64,000 nt of DNA from the NCBI GenBank assembly GCA_947095535.1, contig OX352772.1, positions 378,213,643-378,277,642 on the forward strand, given 5' to 3'. The position numbers were made by a program, and so were the translations under genes. This DNA comes from Poecilobothrus nobilitatus (lineage: Eukaryota; Arthropoda; Insecta; Diptera; Dolichopodidae). The notes under the pieces are model-generated. The model searched no databases and had not been told where the DNA came from. It saw nothing but the letters and a program-made list of their open reading frames with translations. Within the stretch, counting starts at the first letter, position 1. Each line of letters opens with the position of its first letter. Below are positions 23,712-34,231 of this stretch, in pieces.

Positions 23712-24068
23712 ATGCTTCTTAAAAAATGTCTTCCAACTACTTTTTTACTTTTTTTAATACTCTCAGATGCAGTTCCAAGTATATTCACCAATTACTTGGT
23801 AAATTTAATAGAAACGAATGATAAAAACTTACGCGATGATAATATAATTTTAAATTTCTCTAATTTAGTTTTAAATGTTAGTAAAAAAATAAATTTAAAA
23901 TACTGGAAATTATATAAAGGTCAAAATAATATTATTTTATATATTTTAATAGAAAATAATTACTTTAAATGTGATTTTAAATTTAAAATAATAATTAATA
24001 ACGATCAAGTTACCTATTTGACAGGTAATACAGAAATAAAACAATTTCAAAATATTGAACGATATTGA
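23712..24068 (+). CDS. Possible small secreted protein, 118 aa
   Basis: Starts MLLKKCLPTTFLLFLILSDA: basic residues followed by about 13 hydrophobic ones, then DAVPS, a plausible signal peptide with cleavage near residue 20-24. The mature part is rich in Asn, Ile and Lys, has one Cys, and contains LYKGQNNIILYILIENNYF. I do not recognise the family. The ORF starts about 60 bp after the end of the CATAACCTACA repeat and ends about 250 bp before the copia LTR, so it may belong to the host or be carried by the repeat. No intron, TATA box or poly(A) site is clearly tied to it. In such AT-rich DNA a chance ORF is possible, and the signal-peptide-like start is the main argument for it. Confidence 0.35.
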   Translation: MLLKKCLPTTFLLFLILSDAVPSIFTNYLVNLIETNDKNLRDDNIILNFSNLVLNVSKKINLKYWKLYKGQNNIILYILIENNYFKCDFKFKIIINNDQVTYLTGNTEIKQFQNIERY

Positions 24069-24318
24069 AAAACGCAAAAAATTAAATATTATTATTGACT
24101 AAATTAACCTTTTTGATATGAAGGTACCTATATATAGTTGGGATACAATCGTCATGTCATTTTTCATTTTTGCCCACTCAAGATCTATTATTACTATCCG
24201 GTCGGAAAATATTGATTTTTGTGATATTTTTCTTGTTTTTTACTTTTTTTAATATTGTTTTGTTGTAAATTAATTACTTTATTTTGTTTTATTAAATTTT
24301 ATTTTAAATATATCATAT

Positions 24319-24588
24319 TGTTGTAAATATAAGTCTACTCTAATGTCACAGCGTAAGCACTCGTTGTTTGTCAAATGTTATTTTTTACAGATATTTTTTT
24401 ATTCCTTTCTAAGATGTGTAAAGTAGAGCATCGTAAAATTTAAAAAAGATAAAATTTGTATATTGAATTAATAAATGAATAATTTAAATAAAAATATATA
24501 TGAGCTATTTTTCTTCAATAATTTATTTATATAAGAAAGGAGATAATTAAAGGAAAAACAAGAAAGAAAAAAAACTGAACTCTGCTAA
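24319..24588 (+). repeat. copia left LTR
   Basis: Begins TG. Matches the right LTR over about 138 bp with one substitution near 24357 and a short indel near 24395. The 3' boundary is inferred from the primer-binding site. Confidence 0.7.
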
Positions 24589-24742
24589 TACGTTATGGGC
24601 ACAGCTTAAATATAAAAATAAAAAAAAAAAAAAAAAAAAACGTGGATAGCAAAAATGGCGTCAGGAAATACTTATAAATATACTCTGCTAATACTCCAAA
24701 TACTCTGCTAATACGTTTTGGAAGTATATTTCTGGTCAAACA

Positions 24743-26188
24743 ATGAAACCTGAAGAAGCAGTTGCTAAGGCTCAGTGGGAGGAAAATGACTTACATGCAA
24801 AAGCAGAATTAATGTTAGTCATTTCACCATCTGAATTAAAGCAAGTTAAAAATTGTGAAACTTCGAAAGAAGTTTGGGACACATTACAAAATATTTACCA
24901 AAGTAGAGGTCCACCAAGAAAAGCAACATTGTTGAAGCAGCTAATACTACACAAAATGACTGAAGATGAAGATGTTAGAAAACATTTGAATAAATTCATG
25001 GATACAGTAGACAAACTAAGAGAAATGGAAATTGAAATCCATAGAGATCTTTTAAGTGTAATGATGTTGTACAGTTTATCTCCATCTTTTGAGAATTTTA
25101 GGGTGGTCATAGAGTCTCGTGACAATTTGCCTAATGTTGACGATTTAAGAATTAAAATAATTGAAGGAAGTGAAGCAAGGAACAAAAACATTCTAACTAC
25201 AGAAAATGCATTGTATACAAAAAATAAATCAAAATTTCAAAATTATAAAAATGCAAATAAAAGTAATAACAATAATAAAAATTCTGAAGGATATATAAAA
25301 AATAAAAGCAATATAAAATGTGTCAAATGTCAAAAAATGGGACATTATGCCTCAAATTGTTTCAAAAATAAGAGTGCAAGTATAGAAAATAATCAAAATA
25401 AAGGTTACGACCATAGTAGTTTGAAAGTTGAAGAAAAATGTTTCACAGAAAATTCAAATTTATTAAAAAATAAATGGTGTATCGATAGTGGCTGCACTTC
25501 GCATATGTGCAGAAATGTTGAAAATTTTTCTGAATTACAGAAGGATGAAAGTTGTGATGACTTAAAGTTAGCAGCTGAAAATAAAACAGCATCAATAGAC
25601 GGAAAAGGTACAGCAAATGTAATACTAGAAAATCAAAGGTTGTTAAGTATCCATAACACATTATATGTTCCAACTCTAAATACGAATTTGCTATCAGTCT
25701 CCAAAATCACAGACAAAAACTACACTGTGAAATTTGACAAAAATAAGGCAATAGTAAGAAATGAAAAAGGTGATATTTTTTTGAAAGCAAAAAGGTTTAA
25801 TAATTTATATTATTTAGAAACGAAAAATGAGTCAGCAAATATTGTTGAATTGAATAAGAATAAAGAAAATAATTTGAAATGGCATAAGTTATTAGGACAC
25901 ATAAATGAACAAGATATAAGAACAATACAGCAGAACAAAATTCTGCATGGTATTGATTATGATTTAAAGACAAAATTGGATAGTTGTGAAACTTGTTTAA
26001 AAGCAAAGTTGACAAGATTACCGTTTCCTGATAGATCGAATAAAAGGACATCTAAATTACTTGAAATAATTTATACGGATGTATGTGGGCCGATGCGAGA
26101 AAATAGTTTTGGTGGATCTCGATATTTCATTACATTCATAGATGATTTTTCGAGATATTGTAAAGTATATTTTATGAATTATAATTAA
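24743..26188 (+). pseudogene. copia Gag-protease-integrase N-terminus
   Basis: 481 codons. The Gag (UBN2-like) part has SKEVWDTLQNIYQSRG near residue 41. A CCHC knuckle CVKCQKMGHYASNC starts at about residue 193. The aspartic protease motif WCIDSGCTSHMC lies near residue 245, the pre-integrase zinc region WHKLLGHI near 380, and the integrase core starts as YTDVCGPM near 445 and continues FITFIDDFSRY. The frame stops at 26186, just after the first catalytic Asp region. The gap to the next frame lacks the second catalytic Asp region, so about 100 residues of integrase are deleted. The true start could lie upstream, as the ATG at 24655 is out of frame. Confidence 0.92.
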
Positions 26189-26227
26189 TTATATTTTATT
26201 AAAAAGCAACATGGTATTAAAAGAAGA

Positions 26228-27223
26228 TTGTCAGCACCTTACACGCACGAACAAAACGGTGTTGCAGAGAGAAAGAACAGATCCTTAGTTAACAAGGCAC
26301 GATGTTTATTAATAGATGCAAATTTAAAAAAGACATTCTGGGCTGAAGCTATCAACACGTCAAATTATTTATCGAACAGAATTCCTACCAGAATATTAAA
26401 AGAAAATACTCCATTTTACTATTGGACAAAAAGAATTCCGTCAGCAAGACATTTACATATTTTCGGGTCAACATGTTTCATAATAAATGAAAATAAAAAT
26501 AAATCAAAATTTGATCCTAAAGGAATTGAAGGTATATTTATGGGATATTCAGAAATATCGAAGGCGTATAAAGATTACAATATGATACATTCGGAAAATT
26601 GTGAAAATCCAAATTCAGAAGTTGTTGAAGATGAAGATTCTGAAGATGAAAATTTGGTGGAAAGTGAAACCCTTATAAATGAAAATGTCATTTATTTACA
26701 AGACGCAGAAAATTCCGAATATTTAAATGAAAATTCAAATGATTTGCATGAACATGAAGATGGCTTACAACGACGCAAAAGAACAGTAAAAATTCCATCA
26801 AAATTTGATGATTATGATATGTCAAATTTTTGTGAGGAGGATATGAATGATGAAAAATGGAATGCATTTTTAAATGGTGAGGTAAATGAAAATTTATATA
26901 TGGAAAAAGCGAATTTATTGGAAGAATATCTTAGCAAAATTATGACAGAGGAAAGTTCAAAAAGGGATAAATCTTTATATTTAAAAGCAAAGCAAATGTT
27001 AAGTGATCTTATGAAAACTGAAACTGAAAAGGTGTGTAAATTGAGGAAAGCAATTTACGGGTTAAAGCAAGCAGGAAGACAATGGTTTACAAAATTAAAT
27101 GAAAAGTTATTGGGATATGGTTTTAAGGCATCAAAAGCAGATCCTTGCATTTATGTTTTAAATGAAAATAATGACACTTTAATCGTGGCGATATATGTTG
27201 ATGATGTGCTAATTTGTGGATAA
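26228..27223 (+). pseudogene. copia integrase end and partial reverse transcriptase
   Basis: 331 codons. It opens inside the integrase with SAPYTHEQNGVAERKNR, which carries the third catalytic residue (Glu). HIFGSTCFI and an acidic hinge follow. RT starts late: AFLNGEVNENLYME (motif B region) is retained, then a disordered-looking stretch, then RKAIYGLKQAGRQWF and the YVDD box (AIYVDDVLICG, about 27191-27220). The N-terminal 100 or so RT residues, with the first catalytic Asp, are missing. A stop after ICG (TAA at 27221) separates it from the next frame. Confidence 0.92.
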
Positions 27224-27235
27224 ACCGAAAATAAA

Positions 27236-28135
27236 ATGAATGTCATTAAATCAAGGTTGATGAAGGATTTTGAAATGAGAGACATTGGAAATTTAAATTT
27301 CTGTCCAGGCATACAATTTAAATATACTAAGAATGGTATATCTATGTCACAATCAACTCAAATTAAAAGGAATTTAGAACGATTTAACATGCAAAATTGT
27401 AAATCAGTGAGTACTCCTATGGAAGTTGCGCTAAAGCTTGAAAAAAATTTGAAAGAAATAGATAAAAGTATTCCATATCAGAACTTAATTGGTTCATTAA
27501 TGTATTTAGCAATTGGCACTAGGCCAGATATCATGTTTACAGTAAGTTATTTAAGTCAGTTCAATAATTACTACGACAGTAGTCATTGGCAGGCAGCAAA
27601 ACGAGTACTACGCTATTTACAAGGGACAAAAGAAATGAAGATGTTATTTAGAAAAACTGGTAAAGAAATTATTGGTTATGTGGATGCAGATTGGGCATCA
27701 TGTAAGATTGATAGAAGATCATATACGGGTCACTGTTTTATTTTTGGTGGTGCAGTTGTCAGCTGGGAAACTCGGAAACAGAGAACTGTAGCCCTATCGA
27801 CAGCAGAAGCTGAGTATATGGCTCTAAGTGATTGTTCAAAAGAAGCTATTCATCAAAAACAATTACTAAATGATATTGGGAATAATCAAAGGAAGATTAC
27901 ATTGTTAAATGATAATCAGTCAGCTCAACATCTTGCGATTAATCCAGTTATTAGTTCAAAATCAAAGCACATTGATATCAGAAATCGCTTTATCCGTGAG
28001 GCAATTGAAAATGGACATGTTGATGTGAAGAATTTGTCAAGTGATAAGATGATAGCTGATGTATTTACGAAACCGCTGCCAGCACAAAGGTTTAGCAAAT
28101 TATGTGAAGAACTTGGTTTAACCAACAACGTGTGA
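27236..28135 (+). pseudogene. copia RT C-terminus and RNase H
   Basis: 299 codons continuing directly after the stop at 27221. NVIKSRLMKDFEMRDIGNL and CPGIQF are the RT thumb side; usually this is LGI, here CPGI. IGSLMYLAIGTRPDI is followed by RNase H with YVDADWASCKIDRRSYTG, STAEAEYMALSDC and DNQSA, and by the Pol C-terminus VFTKPLPAQRF. The RNase H residues D, E and D are present. The frame is open to its natural stop eight bases before the right LTR. Confidence 0.92.
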
Positions 28136-28142
28136 GTGGGAG

Positions 28143-28280
28143 TGTTGTAAATATAAGTCTACTCTAATGTCACAGCGTAAACACTCGTTGTTTGTCAAAT
28201 GTTATTTTTTACAGATATTTTTTCCTTTCTAAGATGTGTAAAGTAGAGCATCGTAAAATTTAAAAAAGATAAAATTTGTA
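28143..28280 (+). repeat. copia right LTR, truncated
   Basis: Identical in structure to the first about 140 bp of the left LTR, then passes directly into the inverted CATAACCTACA repeat. Confidence 0.85.
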
Positions 28281-28394
28281 TTTGACTACTATTTTTTTCC
28301 ATAAGACTACGTGTATTTTTTTGAAAAAAAGGACTACTATTTAGCTTTCCTCTCTCAATGTCCAGACCTTCTAAAAATTAATGTAGGTTATGAA
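28281..28394 (-). repeat. CATAACCTACA repeat, copy 2 (inverted, truncated)
   Basis: Complement of 23459-23572. Its boundary GTAGGTTATG is at 28394. With copy 1 it forms inverted ends around the copia element and the 23712 ORF. Confidence 0.75.
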
Positions 28395-28397
28395 AGA

Positions 28398-28510
28398 ACT
28401 TAAAATATGTTATTTATATAAGGGGTTAAAATTATTTAATGAATTACCAATCAACTTGAAATGTGAAATTAATTTTGAAAAAGGTTCAAGCGAAACATAG
28501 TGCCATATTT
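28398..28510 (+). pseudogene. Non-LTR ORF2 C-terminal fragment
   Basis: Translation YKGLKLFNELPINLKCEINF aligns with YEGLKLFNSLPDMLKQ near the end of the element finishing at 22864. Only about 30 residues remain. Confidence 0.7.
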
Positions 28511-29104
28511 TAAAAAATAAATTTTAACTAATATGAATTTTAAAGAAATATACTTTAAATACATATGCGCGTCATATAATTTATAATAGTTCTAACTTAA
28601 ATAGTAATTGATACTAAATAAATGAACTAAACTAATATTGAGAACCAGCTAATTCAATATGTATGTCATAATTAATACTATGACTTATGTGATAGAATAG
28701 AATCATAATCAATAATAAAAAATAAATCAGAATCAATAATAAAAAGAATCAATAATAAAATATAAAAATTTTTATATGCATTGTTTCTAATGTTTTTAGT
28801 CTTTATTTTCAACTGTTTTTGAAACTTTTTATCAATTTTTACTTATCTTTATATTTTGTTCTGAGATCCATAAACCACTATATACAATAAAGTATTAAAT
28901 ACATATTATATTGTTTTTTAAATTTACCTTTTTGCTAAAACATATGTAATATATGTATTTATTTATTTATATTAATATTACATACATTAATGTAGTGCAA
29001 TATTATTGAACCATCGGCTACTAAGGCCATTATAGGTTTTTATACTATTATTAAATTATATACTAATATTATTTATTTTGTTTATATTATATTCTATATA
29101 CTTA
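28511..29104. other. No recognisable gene
   Basis: Very AT-rich with microsatellite-like AATAATAAAAA and TATATA stretches. I looked here for further exons of the minus-strand polymerase gene and saw none. Confidence 0.4.
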
Positions 29105-29215
29105 CATTACATTAGGTCGTAAGGGGGGTATGTAAAGAAAAAAACTTACGACCTGTGCAGGGATCGAACCCACATTCCTTCGGTTAATACGCCACACGCC
29201 TACGCACTAGGTAAT
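29105..29215 (-). repeat. tRNA-derived SINE-like fragment
   Basis: On the minus strand, GTGGGTTCGATCCCTGC is a good box B, preceded by a box-A-like CCTAGTGCGTAGGCGTGTGG and followed by an inverted repeat GGTCGTAAG/CTTACGACC. The same layout (tRNA-like head, then a GTCGTAAG stem) occurs in the SINEs at 34034 and 48250. Confidence 0.55.
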
Positions 29216-29702
29216 ATATGTATTATTAAGTCATGAACAAACATCTATGTCTAGGTGCAAATGTAGAAATCAAATAAACAAACAAGTAATGTTAATGTCA
29301 AGAAAATCAATGTAGAATACTCAGTAAGTACCAAGATCAACGCCAAAAAAAAATTGTTTTATACTCGTAACTACTAATATTTTTTCAGAATACATTAAAT
29401 ATTAAAAATATGCAATATTATATGAGTATTTTTAATAAACAGGAAGGAGAACTACGGTAGAAATGTAACAAACATTCATTACATTGTTAAATTGTTAAAT
29501 AATTCAAGAGTAAGAAATTGTCCGTTCAAAAATGTTAACGTTATATTGTTTTTAGACGGACACGATTAAATTTTCATAGAAACTTGATGAAATGTAACAA
29601 CTATGTACATAACCCTAACGAAAAAAAATTTAAAGAAAAGTTTGACATTATTGCAAAAAAAATTATATATTAATGACTATGGATGTTTATTTAAAGTTTT
29701 TA

Positions 29703-30404
29703 TTATGAATCAAAATCAGATAGAACACAACTTCCATACTTTTTGTACCTAAAATAAGGTTTGCTTATTTTTTTTACATTATTCAAGTTTTTACGTACCT
29801 TTGGAGTTAGACCTGCATAACAATTTATGACTTCAGCATCCAACATAGAATTACTATAGAGTGCAATAGAATCAATATCACCAAGCAACGAATTACTAAT
29901 GTTGAATTGGTTTGAATTTTTCATATACGTTGATACCGCATTTAATCCTTTTGGTATATTCTGTAAATTCTTTATTAAGTTAGCAAGTTCCTTTCTTTCA
30001 AATTCTAATAAAAGTGTTATTGTTGGTTCAGCTCCATTCAAATTTGATATACTGTACGCCATCCATTGTTCAACAAATTCTACTGCATCTGTTATATTGT
30101 GGTTTAAACACAACTCTACACCTTTTGTTAAAAAAAAAAGTAAATAATCAACTTAACATATGTATGTATACCCATACTAAAATTGAATTTTGTTTAACTA
30201 AAACTTTTAAGCAATTGTTTGTTTATTCCAAAATACATATCATATTTCTCATTTTGTACAAAAATTGGAAATGAGCATAAATCAATGTATAAAAATTGGA
30301 CATTTAATGTGATAATACTTACATTTGTGGAGAACCTCATCACTAGGCTCTATTCCCAGCTCTTCAAATTGTTCAATAATACTATTTAGTATGTTATTTG
30401 TCAT
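29703..30404 (-). CDS. DNA polymerase alpha subunit B, N-terminal part (two exons)
   Basis: Exon 1 is 30404-30323 (ATG at 30404, donor GTAAGT at 30322). Exon 2 starts at 30121 after the acceptor ACAAAAG. The joined frame keeps phase across a split Cys codon. Exon 1 encodes IEQFEELGIEPSDEVLHK. Exon 2 continues ELCLNHNITDAVEFVEQWMA, then NLNGAEPTITLL and EFERKEL, which fits the helical N-terminal domain of the primase-associated B subunit (POLA2). The frame ends in TAA at 29703 with AATAAA sequences close by. Inside exon 2 a donor-like AAG|GTACGTAA (29799/29798) follows AGLTPK, so the real exon may stop there. The catalytically inactive phosphoesterase and OB domains are absent anywhere below. 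Family assignment is from memory of the domain. Confidence 0.55.
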
Positions 30405-31852
30405 TTGATATTTGATTTTTTTTTTCTAAACTTTATCAAATACAAAAAAATTGTCACTACTCAATTATTTTTAGCGGGAAAATTTTAATTGTGATTATCG
30501 CATCACTTCAGTATGTTGATTAAGGATGGCGATCTTTAAATTAAAAATCAATTTTTTGCTTGCGATGGCGATTTATTATATAATCGATCTATTTTAATGA
30601 AATTCGTTTAAAAGATCAAAAATAATTATCACTTTTTGCCAGTGTTCACGTCAATTTTTGCAACAAATATTTTTTTGTTCAATTTTTGTTCAATATTTTT
30701 TTGTTCCAAACAATTCCAATATAAAATTTTGGAAACTCAAAATGAATTGTTTATTCATTAAATATGAAACTTAAAATAAAACTTTTACATTTACGTATAC
30801 ATTTTACCTATCGTTATAACTACTTCCAGCAAAATTTCGTCGTGTTAAAAAAACTCAAACCCCTGCTTCACACTGGGTATTAATATATGTACAAAGTACA
30901 AAGCGTTTAGTAGCTATAGCTTTATTTATCAGTTATTTGCTAACTTAACTAAAACTTATGTATCTATTTAAATTTCAAATCAACAAGTTTAAGTTTGGTG
31001 AATTTAAAAAAAAGGTAAGCTTAAGGATATATAATATTTTAAAATGTACCAACCAGACTGAACCAAACTGTCAACTGAGTCTGTCTGAACTGAACTGAAC
31101 CAGATTGAAGTCTGACTGAACTATCTTCAACGTGCCAGAGTGACATCTATTGACTGCCACTGAAAGTTTTTTTTCTTACAAGTCAGAATACAATAAGTAC
31201 CTTATTAGGTTACTAGTGGACTAGTGACTGACATTACCATAGTATAGTTATAGATATATTTGTAATATATCAGGTCGATCAGATTAACTACCTAGTACAA
31301 GACGAAAGTAATAAAAGTTTAAAAAATTAAATAAGAGAAGACAAGACTCACAATAATTATTCGGTTTGGTATTGCTTAAGACTCTAGTACAAACTTAAAA
31401 ATAAAATAGATATAATATTAATATCGTATTATATATCTATGATCTATCAAAGCGATTTATATACTAGCAAGTCAAAACATTTGTTTTAAATGGCCGTCGT
31501 AGTGGTTATGAAAAATGTAAACAAAAATTAGTTTGTATGAAATTCTTCATATACGGTATTGTAATTTTTGTCTTAGCTATTAAATATTATTTTAATTTTA
31601 CTTATTTACTTTTATTCTAGTTTTTTTTTTATTTATTAAAATTTACTTGGATATACAACATATATTTTTTTTTTTTACATTTTTTTTTTTCTTAAAGCTA
31701 TCAGTATCTTTTTTTTAACTGTAATATAAACAAAATTTATGGATTTGGTATAAAACATTACAATTAGTTCCCAATTTAGTTAACAAAGTAAATTATTTAA
31801 ATTTAAAAATATTTATACATATATATGAAATTATATAAATAATATTATAATA
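30405..31852. other. No recognisable gene; 5' flank of the polymerase gene
   Basis: AT-rich. An ACTGAACTGAAC-rich stretch lies at 31075-31135, and long T-runs at 31620-31690. No coding sequence is supported. Confidence 0.35.
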
Positions 31853-31879
31853 GTTCATAACATCATACATGTTATGAAC
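31853..31879. other. Perfect 11-bp stem-loop at the 3' end of a non-LTR element
   Basis: GTTCATAACAT, a 5-nt loop, then ATGTTATGAAC. It lies immediately downstream of the ORF2 stop at 31884 (minus strand), where non-LTR elements often carry the RNA structure recognised by their RT. Function is inferred. Confidence 0.55.
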
Positions 31880-32922
31880 ATGATTAATGTTCACTCCTCA
31901 GTATACTGTCCACAAATAAAGAATTATTCTTTAATAAATACTTTAGTTTTTTGACAAACACATCCAATTTAATATTTCTCTTTAAATCCAACGGCAATTT
32001 ATTATAAATTCTTATTGATGACAAAAGACAGCTATTACATGACAATTCGATTCTAGATTTGGCTTGATTTAAATTGTTCAACCTTCTTGTATTGTAATTA
32101 TGAGTATTATTTTTAGTTATTATGATTTTTTTTTTTGTACACCTCTTTTTCCATTTTAAAAATTAGTTTAGATTATGATGAGATCGGGTAGCCTCAGGTA
32201 GCCCGTACGCTTAAATTTTTGTTTTGAAAACCAAATTGATTCGTATCAAATCCTACAACTTTCTGCACGAAATTTATTTATTTATTACTTAATTCAAGCA
32301 TTTACGTATTACCTTTACGTAATTATACTTAATCTAAAATTAATATTAAAGTTATACAAAGCTAAATTTATTTTATAAAAAAAAATAATTTATATTTAAT
32401 ATTTCACAAAATTTTTACAACAAAATAATGTTAAACAATTACAGAATTGTTTTGAAAAGTGAGTTTTTTTTTAATCACATCTTTACTCATGTTTATATTT
32501 ATTATAGTTTTGTATTGATTCACATTCATCAACATTCTAAAGTATTCATGTTAAGTAATTTGAGACGATTGACATAAGGAAGCAATATAAGGGGATTGGC
32601 CCAATTTAGATCTCTTAAGGCGAATCTTAGGAAATTTATTTGTATTGCTTCTATTCTAACAATATGTTACAATAGATGATAGTGTGGAGACCAGACCTGA
32701 ATTGCATACTCCAGAATAAGACGAACTAAAGTCGTGTAAAGAGATTTTATAATCTATAGGTCATTAAATTCTGTAGACCATCTTTTTAGAAACCCTAGCA
32801 TTGAGTTTGCTTAACTAATGATATTGTTAATATGTGTATTAAAGGTAAGTTTACAATCAAAAGTTACCCCAAGATCATTAAATTCAGTGATTCTTTTTAT
32901 TATATTGTTATTAAAAGTGTAA

Positions 32923-33231
32923 TTATTTGTGATTAAGTTTAAGGAGCGGTCCAAGATGACTACCCTGTGGTACTCCACAATTAGTAACAAAAGATGCTGA
33001 AATTGCTGTTCTGAAAAGAACACTATAGCTACTGTTGTTTAAGTAAGAGTCAATCAAATTAATTAGGAAATACGGGAAACCATATTTTCTTAATTTATAG
33101 AGAATTACACTATAAGGAAGAAGATCAAACGCTTTACTTAAGTCAGTGTAGACCATATCGGTTTGGCGACCAACTTCCATTGTTTCAGTGTAGACCATGT
33201 CGGTTTGGCGACCAACTTCCATTGTTTTCAA
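32923..33231 (-). pseudogene. Non-LTR reverse transcriptase fragment with 42-bp duplication
   Basis: DLSKAFDLLPY contains the first catalytic Asp (motif A), and GVPQGSHLGPLL is the next motif. Residues 3-16 (MEVGRQTDMVYTET) recur at once with one base change, from a 42-bp tandem duplication. A stop follows GPLLKLNHK, before the YADD box. Confidence 0.85.
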
Positions 33232-33379
33232 AATAGTTCAAGCTATTCAATTACCGTATTCTAGAACTTATTACTTTTTCAAATACTTTTCCGATACAAC
33301 ATGTGACAGCAATCGACCTATAATTTGATACATCCAATGTTGACCCAGATTTAAATATAGGTTACAACAATACCTGATT

Positions 33380-33922
33380 TTAGGCACTTTGGATATATAC
33401 CAGTATATAACTATACCAGTATATACCAGTTTCATAACTTAATTTGTTTCTTATAGTGACTCCATTAGATTCTAATATAAATTTATACGATCTGGAGAGC
33501 TCTGTGTCTGTTAATAAGTCGATATTAATATTACCCATCAGCACTATATTTTTATGTTTATCAAAAATCAAATCCAGATGTGCTAAAAAATCACTATTGC
33601 TATCACTTGGTTTTTTATAGCAAACTGCAACTTTTACGAATGGAGAAGTGTTATTTAATGAAACAATTATAGTATTGAATTGTTTAGAGACTTCTAAAAC
33701 AGTATACTGAATATTCATCTTAATAAAAATTGCAGTTCCACCTCCTCTAGATTTATTATTAGAATTGAAATATGGTGAATAAAGCCATGTTTCACCAATC
33801 ATGATAAAATCAATATTTATCATGTCTTTAACAACAAGTTCGATTTCCGTCTTATTTTTTCTCAAACTTCTAGCATTAAAATGCACCATATTTATATTAT
33901 AATTTTTGTTATACATCATCAT
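33380..33922 (-). pseudogene. Non-LTR endonuclease domain
   Basis: 180 codons holding the first two thirds of the EEP fold: FNARSLRKN near residue 16, the catalytic-type ETWLY near 44, the RGGGTAIFI box near 60, VAVCYKKPS near 98, and MGNINIDLL in place of GDFN near 129. The end is replaced by low-complexity sequence. Confidence 0.85.
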
Positions 33923-34033
33923 TTGCTAATCATATAATTTTGCCAAGACTCTCTAATTTTTTGTAGATGCTCTCTGTATTTATTATCAATATGTCTCCTA
34001 AAATATGCTAAATCTATTTTTATTATGTCCAAT

Positions 34034-34231
34034 ATTTTTTTTTTCTTTTAATGCATTTCTCTGCCACATAAATGTGGACAAGAAATTACACAGTCTTTCC
34101 TGTTCAGGCGTGACTGTAAATGTCGTAAGGGGGAATAACTCTTACAACAGGTGTGGGATTGGAACCCACACTCTCTCGGTGTTTACAGCGTATTTTATAC
34201 GCTCTTACCAAGTAGGCCACCGAGGCCCTTG
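34034..34231 (-). repeat. tRNA-derived SINE, copy 1
   Basis: On the minus strand the head GGCCTCGGTGGCCTACTTGG is followed by a box-B-like GGTTCCAATCC, a GTTGTAAG/CTTACGAC stem, GTCACGCCTGAACAGGAAAG and an A-rich tail. About 195 bp, clearly homologous to 48250-48447. Confidence 0.82.

Larger units (their letters stand above)
24319..28280 (+). mobile_element. Ty1/copia retrotransposon, internally deleted
   Basis: The left LTR starts TGTTGTAAATATAAGTCTAC at 24319 and runs to about 24588. The right LTR starts with the same sequence at 28143 but is cut after about 138 bp. ACGTTATGGGCACAGC at 24590-24605 resembles the copia primer-binding site, complementary to an internal part of initiator tRNA-Met. 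GAGTGGGAG just before the right LTR is the likely polypurine tract. Gag, protease, integrase, RT and RNase H follow in copia order. Parts of integrase and RT are missing, and the coding region is split in three. Confidence 0.93.
31884..33922 (-). mobile_element. Jockey/CR1-type non-LTR element, RT core deleted
   Basis: In minus-strand order: endonuclease start (33922-33380) with NMVHFNARSLRKNKTEIE, IDFIMIGETWLY and NIVLMGNINIDLL; RT segment (33231-32923) with YTDLSKAFDLLPYSVIL and CGVPQGSHLGPLL; a thumb segment (33023-32811) with IIKRITEFNDLGVTFDCKL; and the C-terminus (32081-31884) with SIRIYNKLPLDLKRNI. Between GPLL and the thumb the YADD motif is missing. In the endonuclease GDFN reads GNIN, losing the usual Asp and Phe. 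A 42-bp tandem duplication (about 33147-33230) repeats MEVGRQTDMVYTET before motif A. A decayed, immobile copy. Confidence 0.88.

Noticed and set aside
30578..30590. DRE-type promoter element (TATCGATA) upstream of the polymerase gene
   Set aside because: The sequence there is ATAATCGATCTA, only part of the motif and 170 bp from the start codon; too weak to call.
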